From Actinomycetes bacterium (GTDB lineage: Bacteria > Actinomycetota > Acidimicrobiia > Acidimicrobiales > Acidimicrobiaceae), in assembly GCA_021786375.1 (NCBI GenBank), contig JAJYNL010000066.1, positions 1 through 52,882 of the forward strand: DNA of 52,882 nucleotides. The letters are read 5' to 3'. Shown piece after piece: positions 25,080 through 32,686 of this stretch (its first letter is position 1; the number at the start of each line of letters is the position of its first letter). The notes below the pieces were generated by a model that saw only the letters and a program-made list of their open reading frames with translations, made no database searches and was not told the DNA's origin. Both the position numbers and the translations under genes were made by a program.

Positions 25080-25713
25080 CCAGCCTCGCCAGGCATTGCC
25101 GGAACGACTAGCCCGCGTGGCAGGTGTGGTGCGCGGATTCATGCCCGCCGCCGAAGGCGAGGCGCTCTGTCACTTCGCCTCACTGGTCCTCGCCCCTGGG
25201 ACCACGGGGATCGAAGTCGGCAGCTATTGCGGGCTTTCCACCATCTATCTAGCCCACGCCGCCAAGGAAGCGGGCGCCACTATCGTCAGCATCGACCATC
25301 ATCGAGGCTCGGAGGAGAACGGTCCTGGTTGGGAGTACCACGACGCCGCGCTGGTCGATCCGCTGAGCGGCACACTCGACACCCTCTATCGCTTTCGCCG
25401 GACACTCGAGGTGGCCGGCATCGCGGACCAGGTGGTGGCGGTCGTGGCCGATTCGGCAGCCGCAGCCGCCGTGCTCTCCCCTGCGCGACTCGTATTCATC
25501 GATGGTGGCCACGGTCGTGAGATCGCCTGGCGCGACTACCGGAGCTACGCTCCAAAAGTGGAGAGGAGCGGCCTCCTCATCATCCACGACGTCTTCGAAG
25601 ATCCGAAACAGGGCGGCCGCCCGCCTTGGGAAATCTATCGCGAAGCCATTGACTCGGGTGCTTTCGTCGAGTTTGGGCGCGAAGGGTCTCTGCGGGCGCT
25701 GCGGCGAATCTGA
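25072..25713 (+). CDS. Class I SAM-dependent methyltransferase-like protein (Methyltransf_24 type)
   Basis: This 213-residue Rossmann-fold protein has motif I TGIEVGSYCGLSTIYLAHAA, the acidic SAM-ribose position in TIVSIDHHRGSEEN, and RLVFIDGGHGREIAWRDYRSY with LLIIHDVFED, the pattern of Methyltransf_24/CmcI-like proteins. It could be a small-molecule or sugar methyltransferase; no substrate can be named. ATG 25072 overlaps the kinase stop by 8 nt, placing it third in the two-component transcription unit. It converges on the cyclase-like gene ending at 25783. Confidence 0.8.
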   Translation: MVDQPRQALPERLARVAGVVRGFMPAAEGEALCHFASLVLAPGTTGIEVGSYCGLSTIYLAHAAKEAGATIVSIDHHRGSEENGPGWEYHDAALVDPLSGTLDTLYRFRRTLEVAGIADQVVAVVADSAAAAAVLSPARLVFIDGGHGREIAWRDYRSYAPKVERSGLLIIHDVFEDPKQGGRPPWEIYREAIDSGAFVEFGREGSLRALRRI

Positions 25714-25782
25714 TCACCCTGCGAGGCTGATACCGGCACCAGAGCCCTACGCCCCTCCGACCACCCGGGCTGGGACCCACGA

Positions 25783-26775
25783 TCAGCCCCGGCTGCTTGC
25801 CTCGAGGCGGGCTGCGAAGTGACCCGCCAAGGAGCCCCGGCTACCGGCCCGGAGAACATCGTCGGCGATGAGGACAGCGGCCGCGGTGTAGCTCGACACT
25901 TCGCCCCCCGGGTAGCTCACGCCCTGTGGCTCCACCAGGCCCGTGAAGTAGGAGCCGTCGTCACTCCTGAAGCGCCGGGTGCTCTCCAGCACCTCGGCTG
26001 CCAAGTCTGAGTTTCCGGCGAGCTGGTGGGCCATGGCCGCCTCGGCGGTCTCGGCCGCGGTATACCAGGGCCTGCTAGAGATGCACCGTACACCAAGGCC
26101 GGGAGTGTAGAAACGCCGGCGCCCGTCGGGATGCGGCACTTCCAGGCCGGCCAGTGCCGGATAGTACCAATCCATCGCCCAGTCCCCCTTACCGGCGATC
26201 CTGCCGCGGTCGGTGGAGAGGTATTCGTTCAAGGCCACTTGCGCGATCTTCCATTCCGGCCGCTCCAGATCGAAGTAGGCCGCCAAGGATATCCCGGCCT
26301 CCAGCGAGTTGAGTATGGAGCACGACCCTGCCAGGAGGCCCCGAGCGTGCAGGGTGCCGTCCGGGCGCTGGAGCATCGGGAAACCGCCGTCGGGACGCTG
26401 TAAGGAGACCACCCAGTCAAGCGCCGCCGCCGAATGCGCGAAGAGGCTCTCCGGCTCGTACTTCGGCACGGCCGCCATGACGGCGAGCAGCCCCACCGCC
26501 GAATAGGCGACGACATTCGTGTCCCGGTTCGGTTCTTTGACGCCTCGGGCGAGGTAGAAGTGGCAGAACGAACCGTCGCGGTTCTGCAGAGCGAACAGCG
26601 CCTCCAGGGCGTGAATCGCGGATTCGTGCTCACCGGCCAAAGCCATTCCGATAGCCGCCTCCGCATGGTTCCATGGGTCGATCGGTCCGCCGGCGTACCA
26701 GGGGACCAGCCCGGCCCCGAGCTTCATCGAGGCAATGTGGGCCCCGGTCCGACGAATCTCAGCGCCGTCCAGCAA
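25783..26775 (-). CDS. Terpene-cyclase/prenyltransferase-like alpha-alpha barrel protein
   Basis: This 330-residue protein has repeated QxxDGSF/GGF-type turns, namely LQNRDGSFCHF, LQRPDGGFPML and FRSDDGSYFTG, spaced along helical repeats, as in squalene-hopene cyclase/prenyltransferase-fold barrels. I do not see the DXDD or DXDDTA motif of class II cyclases, and it is half the length of a hopene cyclase. Terpene-cyclase activity is therefore doubtful, and a glycan-active or binding role is possible. TTG 26775 overlaps the upstream methyltransferase by 17 nt; ATG at 26727 (MKLGAGLVPWYAGGPID) is an alternative. It follows glycosyltransferase and methyltransferase genes, suggesting a shared glycoconjugate pathway. 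Confidence 0.7.
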   Translation of the reverse strand: MLDGAEIRRTGAHIASMKLGAGLVPWYAGGPIDPWNHAEAAIGMALAGEHESAIHALEALFALQNRDGSFCHFYLARGVKEPNRDTNVVAYSAVGLLAVMAAVPKYEPESLFAHSAAALDWVVSLQRPDGGFPMLQRPDGTLHARGLLAGSCSILNSLEAGISLAAYFDLERPEWKIAQVALNEYLSTDRGRIAGKGDWAMDWYYPALAGLEVPHPDGRRRFYTPGLGVRCISSRPWYTAAETAEAAMAHQLAGNSDLAAEVLESTRRFRSDDGSYFTGLVEPQGVSYPGGEVSSYTAAAVLIADDVLRAGSRGSLAGHFAARLEASSRG

Positions 26776-27517
26776 ACTGCCTCACCTCCAAGTCGCCTGC
26801 CTGCCGCTCCGCATATATTGCGAGTGACTTGCCCAGCCAGGGGTTCAATCTCTGCTCGAGCCTCTCAAGCTCGGGAGCCTCGCCCATCATTTGCGCCACC
26901 AGCCGCTTGTGGTAAGCAGCCACCGGCGCGGCGGAATCGTTGTCCACACCCGCCAAACACTTCAACCACCAGTAGGGCGTATGCAGGGCATGAGCGTAAC
27001 CCACTCCCAAGGGGCGCAGCCCGATGCTCGTCAACCTCTCGCTGAGGAGTCTGCGCGTGTATATGCGGATATGCCCGCCCTCCGCGTCGTGATAGGCCAG
27101 AGACAGGAACCAGCTCACCACCTCGGGGAAGAATCGGGGAACGGAGACCGCGATCTTAGCGCCGGGCCCGGCCACCCTTGCAAGCTCGGCCAGTACCTCT
27201 CCGTCTTCACTCACATGCTCGAGAACCTCCGAGGCGATCAGGGCGTCGAAGGAGCAGGCGGGAAACGGCAGCGACCGGGCGTCCGCTTTGACGACGCTGA
27301 TCCGCATGGACAGCCCACCCGGCTCCAGCCCCAGTAGTTCCTCGGCCGCCCTGGCCGCTATGGGGATCTCCCGCATGGCTTCCGTCGAGAGCTCGACACA
27401 GGTGACAATCGCGCCTCTCCGGGCGGCCTCGATCGCGTGACGACCCGCGCCTGCGCCTACGTCAAGCAGACGCCGGCCGCGAAGATCTCCGAGTCTGGAG
27501 AAATCGAAGGTGATCAC
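26759..27517 (-). CDS. Class I SAM-dependent methyltransferase
   Basis: This 252-residue protein has motif I LLDVGAGAGRHAIEAARRG, acidic loop VTCVELSTEAM, and the motif-IV region SFDALIASEVLEHVSEDGEVL typical of UbiE/Methyltransf_11-type enzymes. I choose GTG 27517, which overlaps the glycosyltransferase stop in GTGA and begins ITFDFSRLGDLRG; the longer frame to 27595 lies within the glycosyltransferase gene. Context (GT4 above, barrel protein below) suggests it modifies a sugar or lipid-linked product, but the substrate is unknown. Confidence 0.85.
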   Translation of the reverse strand: MITFDFSRLGDLRGRRLLDVGAGAGRHAIEAARRGAIVTCVELSTEAMREIPIAARAAEELLGLEPGGLSMRISVVKADARSLPFPACSFDALIASEVLEHVSEDGEVLAELARVAGPGAKIAVSVPRFFPEVVSWFLSLAYHDAEGGHIRIYTRRLLSERLTSIGLRPLGVGYAHALHTPYWWLKCLAGVDNDSAAPVAAYHKRLVAQMMGEAPELERLEQRLNPWLGKSLAIYAERQAGDLEVRQFAGRR

Positions 27518-28863
27518 TGCCCACCCCCGGCGGCCGAGAAGCCCTCCTCGAGCGGGCTCGGAGCGGGCTCGTCCACCACCTGCCCGGTGCTCCAACTGAC
27601 GGACTCCGCCATTGCCGCGCGATATGCCTCCACGGTCGAAATGGCGGCGCTCTTCCAGGAATACCTGGCCAGGACGCGCAAGCGGGCATGATGCGAGAGC
27701 GAAGAGGCAAGCGCTGGGTCGTCGAATACCCTCGCGATCTGCTCCGCGATCGATCGAGCATCCCCGGCGCGCGCAATCAGGCCGGCTTCCCCGTCATCTC
27801 CGACAACCTCCGGCAACGCGCCTCCGTCGGTGGCCACCAGGGGGATTCCACAGGCCATAGCCTCGATCGCCGGCAGGCTGAATCCTTCATAGAGGGAGGG
27901 AACGCAGGCGACCCGGGATGCGGAGTAGAGGTGCACGATCTCCTCCTGGCTAACCTTGCCCAGGAAGTCGACCCTTTCGCGTAGCCCGAGCCGGTCCACG
28001 AGCCGCTGCACGTCGCTCCCCGGCCGGGTGGCACCGATGATGGAAAGCCGGATTCGGGGATAGCGGCGCACGAGCAGCGACAGGGCCTCGACCAGGTGGA
28101 CCAGCCCTTTGAGCGGGACGTCGGCGCTAGCGGTCGTAACCACGGAGAACGGGACGCGCTCCACTCCTGGCAGCGGCCGGAAAACCGTGGTGTCGACCCC
28201 GATAGGCACGACGCGCACCCGCCCAGGATCGATTCCCATGGACGTCGCCATGTCGCGGCGTGACGTCTCCGACACCGTGAGGATGGTCCGGATTCGCCTC
28301 GCCACTTCGCACTGGTGGCGCACGAAGCCGTACCAGCGAAAAGCCCCGAACTTTGCCTTCAGGCCACGGGCAGCCCTCATGTCGAGACGGCGGTCAACGG
28401 TGATCGGGTGATGAATGGATGCGACCATGGGCATTCCGTCGAGGTGCAGCCTCAACAAGGACCAGTTGAGGGACTGATTGTCGTGAATCACGTCAAATTC
28501 ACGCGCCCTGGCGGCGATCAGGCGGCCGGCACGGTAGCCGAAGACGCGCGGCTCGGGAAACGCACCGGTCGACATCAGAGCGAACTCGATCAGGTCGAAG
28601 ACCGACTCAAACTCCTCGAGCTTTGGAATACGGAAAGGATCGGGCTGCCTGTATAGATCCAGCGACTTGATCTTCACCAGTTCAGCCCGGGGGTCGAGCT
28701 CTGGGTAGGGCGGCCCGGAGAAGACGGTGACGCTGTGTCCCAGGTCAATAAGCGCCTCGGTTATGTACTTGGTGTAGACGCCCTGCCCTCCCGAGAAGGG
28801 ATTGCCTCGATATACGCAGAAGGCTATCCGCAGCCCCCGATCGGCCCCTTCGCTACCCTCCAA
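27514..28863 (-). CDS. GT4-family glycosyltransferase
   Basis: This 449-residue retaining glycosyltransferase of GT-B fold has the N-terminal acceptor domain with YRGNPFSGGQGVYTKYITEAL and the C-terminal nucleotide-sugar domain with RVRVVPIGVDTTVFRPLPG, VPSLYEGFSLPAIEAMACG (the EX7E motif) and IPLVATDGGALPEVV. It is cytoplasmic or membrane-associated and probably acts on a lipid or natural-product acceptor. TTG 28863 overlaps the end of the NRAMP-like gene by 11 nt. Donor and acceptor cannot be read from sequence. Confidence 0.9.
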   Translation of the reverse strand: MEGSEGADRGLRIAFCVYRGNPFSGGQGVYTKYITEALIDLGHSVTVFSGPPYPELDPRAELVKIKSLDLYRQPDPFRIPKLEEFESVFDLIEFALMSTGAFPEPRVFGYRAGRLIAARAREFDVIHDNQSLNWSLLRLHLDGMPMVASIHHPITVDRRLDMRAARGLKAKFGAFRWYGFVRHQCEVARRIRTILTVSETSRRDMATSMGIDPGRVRVVPIGVDTTVFRPLPGVERVPFSVVTTASADVPLKGLVHLVEALSLLVRRYPRIRLSIIGATRPGSDVQRLVDRLGLRERVDFLGKVSQEEIVHLYSASRVACVPSLYEGFSLPAIEAMACGIPLVATDGGALPEVVGDDGEAGLIARAGDARSIAEQIARVFDDPALASSLSHHARLRVLARYSWKSAAISTVEAYRAAMAESVSWSTGQVVDEPAPSPLEEGFSAAGGGQ

Positions 28864-30136
28864 TATGGAACCACCCGAGAACAGTCTGGCCCAGCAAGAG
28901 CAGGGACAATGCCGACACCCCCGTCACTACTACCGTAGCAACCGAGCGGAAGACGGGTCCATTCGCATGCTCGCCCAGCACCGAGCGCCGGTTGGCGAGT
29001 ATCAGTATGAACACCAGGATGATTGGGGTGATCAATCCCTGCAGTACCTGGGATAGAACCAGAAGCTTGATCAGGTTGACAGGGATCAACGAGATTGCCG
29101 CGCCGATGATCACCTGCGCCGTGAAGATCCCCAGGAATACCGGAGCCTCCCTGAAGGAGCTCGAAACCGACCTCTGGTACCCGGCCGCCTCCGCGATGGC
29201 GTAGGAGGTCGATAGAGGCACTACCGCCGCGGCAAGCGCGGACGCGCCAAAGAGTCCCACCGCGAACAGGTCCGTGGCGAAGCGCCCGGCCACGGGCTGC
29301 AGCGCCAGCGCGGCCTGTGAGGCCGATGCCAGCGGCCCGGTTCCGCCGATGGCGGCGGCCGTCGCGACGATGATGGCGATGGAAATGATATTCGCGAAGA
29401 TCGCCCCGCCCACGGCGTCGATCCGCTCGAGCGGGTACTCCTCGGGCGCTATCCCGCGGTCCACCACCCCGGAAGCCGCGTATAGCTGCATGTAGGGGGA
29501 GATGGTCGTACCGATCAGTGCCACCGCAAGGTAGACGTAGTCACGCGAAGCCACAAAATGCGGCAGGGCCAGATTGGACAGGATCGCACCGTAATGGGGA
29601 TGACCAAGCAGTGCCGCGATCGGATAAGCCAGGAAGGCCACCGACATGACCAGGAAGATTCGCTCGGCGTACTTGTACGATCCCATCAGGACCAGGGACC
29701 AGATCACCACCGCGGCAATGGGGACGGAAATGTAGCGGGAGACCCCGAACAGCCCGAGCGCGGCTCCAATGCCGGCAAACTCCGAGACGACTAGGCCGAT
29801 GTTGGTGACGGTAAGCGCCAGGACCGCGAGAAAGGTGAACCGGAGGGAGAATTCTTCCCGGATCAGGGAAGCCAGCCCTTTGCCGGAGAAGACGCCTATA
29901 CGCGCGGCCATCTCCTGCACAACCACCAGTCCGACGGTGACAAGAACCATGAAAAAGAGCGTCTTGTACGCGAATTGAGCGCCTGCTGAGGCATAGGTGG
30001 CAACCCCACCGGCATCGTTGCCGGCATTAGCCGCGATCAGGCCGGGGCCGGCAGCGGCAAGGTAGGCGAAGAAGGTGTAGCGGCTGCGACGCGACGCTCC
30101 TTCCTTCTCGCGCTTCGCCTTGCGCACCTCGACCAT
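28853..30136 (-). CDS. NRAMP (SLC11) family metal transporter, probably Mg2+-type (NRMT-like)
   Basis: This 427-residue polytopic membrane protein has about 11 hydrophobic helices in the NRAMP order. In TM1 the canonical DPGN is DAGG (GPGLIAANAGNDAGGVATY): the Asp remains but the metal-binding Asn is Gly. In TM6 the canonical ATVMPH is replaced by GTTISPYMQLY, so the soft-metal ligand Met becomes Ser and the His becomes Tyr. Loss of the Met is what distinguishes the SLC11-related Mg2+ transporters (NRMTs) from Mn/Fe NRAMPs, as I recall from work on an Eggerthella protein. The upstream MgtE-N/CBS gene supports magnesium. ATG 30136 is used, 77 bases after that gene. Family is sure, ion inferred. 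Confidence 0.9.
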   Translation of the reverse strand: MVEVRKAKREKEGASRRSRYTFFAYLAAAGPGLIAANAGNDAGGVATYASAGAQFAYKTLFFMVLVTVGLVVVQEMAARIGVFSGKGLASLIREEFSLRFTFLAVLALTVTNIGLVVSEFAGIGAALGLFGVSRYISVPIAAVVIWSLVLMGSYKYAERIFLVMSVAFLAYPIAALLGHPHYGAILSNLALPHFVASRDYVYLAVALIGTTISPYMQLYAASGVVDRGIAPEEYPLERIDAVGGAIFANIISIAIIVATAAAIGGTGPLASASQAALALQPVAGRFATDLFAVGLFGASALAAAVVPLSTSYAIAEAAGYQRSVSSSFREAPVFLGIFTAQVIIGAAISLIPVNLIKLLVLSQVLQGLITPIILVFILILANRRSVLGEHANGPVFRSVATVVVTGVSALSLLLLGQTVLGWFHIGG

Positions 30137-30155
30137 GGACCATACCTATTCAACG

Positions 30156-30169
30156 GCGCCTCGAGGCGC
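30156..30169 (-). repeat. 14-bp perfect palindrome in the leader of the NRAMP-like gene
   Basis: GCGCCTCGAGGCGC is self-complementary and lies 20 bases before the ATG of the NRAMP-like gene, in the 77-base spacer after the MgtE-N gene. It could be an RNA hairpin that affects ribosome access or a protein-binding site. No direct evidence of function is visible. Confidence 0.4.
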
Positions 30170-30190
30170 GACGGAACAAACGACTTACTG

Positions 30191-30211
30191 AAAACTCCGG
30201 CTTCACGCCGG
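30191..30211 (-). terminator. Short hairpin with T-tract just after the MgtE-N/CBS gene
   Basis: On the minus strand CCGGC-GTGAA-GCCGG (30211-30197) is followed by AG and TTTT (30194-30191), directly after the stop codon at 30214. The stem is only 5 bp, so it is probably a partial terminator that lowers read-through into the NRAMP-like gene. Confidence 0.45.
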
Positions 30212-30213
30212 CG

Positions 30214-31560
30214 TCAGGAGAGCAGCCTCGGGAACTTTCCACGTTGTCGCTGCGGCAGAAAAGCGTCCACCAGGTCATCCGCGAGGATCCTTCCGACCGG
30301 GCGACCCTCACGCGTCACCACGACCGAGGATCGCCTGGTCGTGATAAGGCTCTCGGCAACCGCCTCGAGGTCGTCCTCCGGCGCGAGCGACACCGCCTCG
30401 GACTCCGCCAGCAGGGAGCCGACCGGGGCCTCCCGGTCGGGGCTGACCAAGAGATCGAAGATGGATACGTCACCGACGAATACGCCCTCGGAGTCGACAA
30501 CCGCCACGCCATCCAGATCGGAAGCGTGTTTGGCCATGGCGCTGAGCTGCGCCACCACGGCGGATATCGGGGTCTCCTCCGAGGCCTCGAGGATCACGGT
30601 CGTCATAACGCCGCCGGCGGAATCCTCCTCGTAGGCGATTAGCTGCTTGAGCTCGGCGGCAAGGTCAGGTTCAAGGAGGTCGAGCAGCTCCTCCCTCTCA
30701 CCTTCCTCGAGATCCCTCAAGGCCTCTGCGGCTTCGTCGGGCTCCATGCTTGCAACCAGGTCAGCGGCCACCTCGGGCTCGGTCGAACGAATCAGCGATT
30801 CCAGGGGCTCCGGGTCCATCTCCTCCAGGGCGTCCGCCACCGCCTCGACACCCAGCGCCTCGATCAGTCCGCTTCGTTCGTGACGGCCGAGGTCTTCGAG
30901 CAAATCCGCAAGTTCCGCCGGACGCAGGCGGCGTATCCCACCGCTGGCCCGGGAGTTGCGTAACTTCACCGACCCCGAGGTCTCGTCAAACGCGGCGACG
31001 TCAGACCAGTCGATGACACGCACGGGCCGTGCCTCGGCGCGCACCCTTCTCGGAGCGAGCCTGCGCACCAGTGCGTTCACCCCCACCTCCACACCAACCA
31101 GTCGGAGACGGCCGAGGGCGTGGGCAAGATAGAGTTCAGCCGCGCGAATGACCTGTATGCCTTCGACATCGACCAGTTGGTGATCGAGGACCTCCTTGGC
31201 GAGGAGGACCTCTCCATAGCGCTTCTTGAAGTCACGAAGATCGAGCTTGGAGTTCTTGAGCACCACGCTATTGCGCTGGAATACCTCTACCTTCTCGGCG
31301 TCCACGAAGGCACGGCGGCCGCCGACCTTTACGACAAGACCGGTGACCGGAGGATAATCGATCTCAGCCGCCCAGCGAACCACCAGGTCCTCTAACACGC
31401 CGATCTCGGCGCTGGCCTGGTTGGTGACGCGCATACCGATCAGCCCGGAGAGGGGAATGATCGACGAGCGGATCTCCGCGATGGTTGTAAGCCGCCTAGC
31501 ACGCGATGCCCGGATGCCCGAGATCGCCTTGCGCGGCACGATAGGAACCTTGTAGGCCAC
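30214..31560 (-). CDS. Soluble MgtE-N / CBS-domain protein with N-terminal PRC-barrel-like region
   Basis: This 448-residue cytoplasmic protein has no membrane segments. About residues 40-170 form beta-rich PRC-barrel-like repeats (LIGMRVTNQASAEIGVLEDLVVRW and similar). A highly acidic helical superhelix follows, matching the MgtE intracellular N domain (LRPAELADLLEDLGRHE, ALEEMDPEPLESLI, LEPDLAAELKQLI) with YEEDSAGGVMTT at its end, then two CBS motifs (VAVVDSEGVFVGDVSIFDLL and VVVTREGRPVGRILADDLVDAF). In MgtE these domains sense Mg2+ and gate the channel; here the channel is missing and an NRAMP-like carrier follows instead. GTG 31560 with AAGAGGTGAC upstream is preferred over the longer frame to 31659, whose start lies within the leader ORF. 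Confidence 0.88.
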   Translation of the reverse strand: MAYKVPIVPRKAISGIRASRARRLTTIAEIRSSIIPLSGLIGMRVTNQASAEIGVLEDLVVRWAAEIDYPPVTGLVVKVGGRRAFVDAEKVEVFQRNSVVLKNSKLDLRDFKKRYGEVLLAKEVLDHQLVDVEGIQVIRAAELYLAHALGRLRLVGVEVGVNALVRRLAPRRVRAEARPVRVIDWSDVAAFDETSGSVKLRNSRASGGIRRLRPAELADLLEDLGRHERSGLIEALGVEAVADALEEMDPEPLESLIRSTEPEVAADLVASMEPDEAAEALRDLEEGEREELLDLLEPDLAAELKQLIAYEEDSAGGVMTTVILEASEETPISAVVAQLSAMAKHASDLDGVAVVDSEGVFVGDVSIFDLLVSPDREAPVGSLLAESEAVSLAPEDDLEAVAESLITTRRSSVVVTREGRPVGRILADDLVDAFLPQRQRGKFPRLLS

Positions 31561-31625
31561 GACGTCACCTCTTTCGACAGCGTGGCGCGCACCTCCGGCA
31601 AGCGCCGGATCACTCCCCCAGGAGC

Positions 31626-31703
31626 TCAGGCCGGATTGACGGCTCGGAGATGACGCCACGAGAGCTTGCTGGGCGGGGTACTTGGGGGTTCACCGCGTTT
31701 CAT
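31626..31703 (-). CDS. 25-residue proline-containing leader ORF before the MgtE-N gene
   Basis: ATG 31703 is preceded by TAAGGAGGTGAT, a near-perfect Shine-Dalgarno sequence, stronger than at any large gene here. The ORF of 25 codons (MKRGEPPSTPPSKLSWRHLR, then AVNPA) ends at TGA 31626. It has two Pro-Pro pairs close together. A 6-bp hairpin TCCGGC-GCTT-GCCGGA lies between its stop and the GTG of the MgtE-N gene. Proline-rich leader peptides such as Salmonella MgtL sense low Mg2+ through ribosome stalling, so I infer a similar role. Too short to show homology, but the ribosome site makes translation likely. Confidence 0.55.
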   Translation of the reverse strand: MKRGEPPSTPPSKLSWRHLRAVNPA

Positions 31704-31790
31704 GACATCACCTCCTTATCTCAGGCGTCCGAATACCTCCTGTGAGGATATCGGGCCGCATCCTGGTGGGGCTTCAATTCCCGCTCGACA

Positions 31791-31819
31791 ACTCTAGGTT
31801 GACCCGAGAGTAGTTTCAA
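31791..31819 (-). promoter_or_regulatory. Promoter for leader ORF, MgtE-N and NRAMP-like genes
   Basis: On the minus strand TTGAAA (31819-31814) and TAGAGT (31796-31791) are separated by exactly 17 bases, matching sigma-70 consensus at 5/6 and 4/6 positions. Transcription should begin near 31784, leaving about 80 bases before the leader ORF ATG. Within that stretch a 17-codon frame (ATG near 31762) ends at the Shine-Dalgarno of the leader ORF; I do not annotate it for lack of a ribosome site. Confidence 0.6.
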
Positions 31820-31866
31820 GGACAAACTAATCGCCTTGAGGGCACGATTGCGCCGAGAACCGCAGG

Positions 31867-32580
31867 CTACGCCGGCTTGCGGGCGCAAACGATGGCCGCC
31901 TCGGCCACGATGCGCTTGGATGTAATCTCTTCGAAGCCGGCCTCTTTCAGCAGACCAACCCACGCCGCAAGGCTTATGGGCTTCTCCTGAATTCTGAAGA
32001 GATAGCGCGCTCCGTTCTTGGCAATGCGCCACCATCCTCCGACGCCTTTTGCCAGGAGTACCTTCACCTTGTCGGCGATGACTTTGCGATCCTCGGCGCT
32101 GCCACCACGCCCGAACATCATGTCCCCGAAGACGAGCTCGCCACCGGGGGAGAGCCAGCGGAAGGCATCCTTTACGAATTCCGCCTTTTCCCTGTCACTC
32201 AGGTGGTGGAGAACGTAATTTGAGACCACCAGCTGCACTGCCCCGTCACCAAGTCCGAGCTCCTGGACCGAACCCACGGACGGCCTTACGTTTGAGATGC
32301 CCATGCGCTTGAGCTTGTCGTCGAGCAGCTCAACCATGCGCGGCGCGATATCCACCGCCACGACTTCCTTGACATGCGCGGCCAAGGGAATGGAAAGCTG
32401 GCCCGAACCGCAACCCAGGTCGATCGCGATTGCCTCCGGGCGATCGCCCACGTACTCGACCAACTCCGAGATCACGCGCTCCAGGCCGGGATTGGACATC
32501 TCGTCCCAGCTGCTGGCCCGTCTGGACCAGACCACCCGTTGCATGGCGAGACCCACCTGCTGCACTGCGCTCTTGGACAA
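31867..32580 (-). CDS. Class I SAM-dependent methyltransferase (Methyltransf_11/25 type)
   Basis: This 237-residue protein has motif I AIDLGCGSGQLSIPLAAHV, acidic residue in VVAVDIAPRMVELLD, and the post-I region VQLVVSNYVLHHLSDREKAEFV typical of UbiE-like small-molecule methyltransferases. TTG 32580 begins SKSAVQQVGLAMQRVVW. It is separated from the MFS gene upstream by about 106 bases and from the leader ORF promoter downstream by about 50, so it may be a single gene. No substrate can be named. Confidence 0.85.
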   Translation of the reverse strand: MSKSAVQQVGLAMQRVVWSRRASSWDEMSNPGLERVISELVEYVGDRPEAIAIDLGCGSGQLSIPLAAHVKEVVAVDIAPRMVELLDDKLKRMGISNVRPSVGSVQELGLGDGAVQLVVSNYVLHHLSDREKAEFVKDAFRWLSPGGELVFGDMMFGRGGSAEDRKVIADKVKVLLAKGVGGWWRIAKNGARYLFRIQEKPISLAAWVGLLKEAGFEEITSKRIVAEAAIVCARKPA

Positions 32581-32686
32581 TTGACCTCGCTAGGTTTTCG
32601 GTGCATACCGAGTCCCCCGGAGGGGACGGACGGCGAATTTGCTCTGTAAGATCCTAGCGCGCCCACTTCAAAGGTTGATGAGGCGT

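Noticed and set aside
25783-26775. Squalene-hopene cyclase assignment
   Set aside because: The DXDD catalytic motif is absent and the protein is about half the needed length; only the repeat fold is similar.
31704-31764. 17-codon ORF ending at the Shine-Dalgarno of the Mg2+ leader ORF
   Set aside because: No ribosome-binding site and very short; mentioned only as context for the leader.
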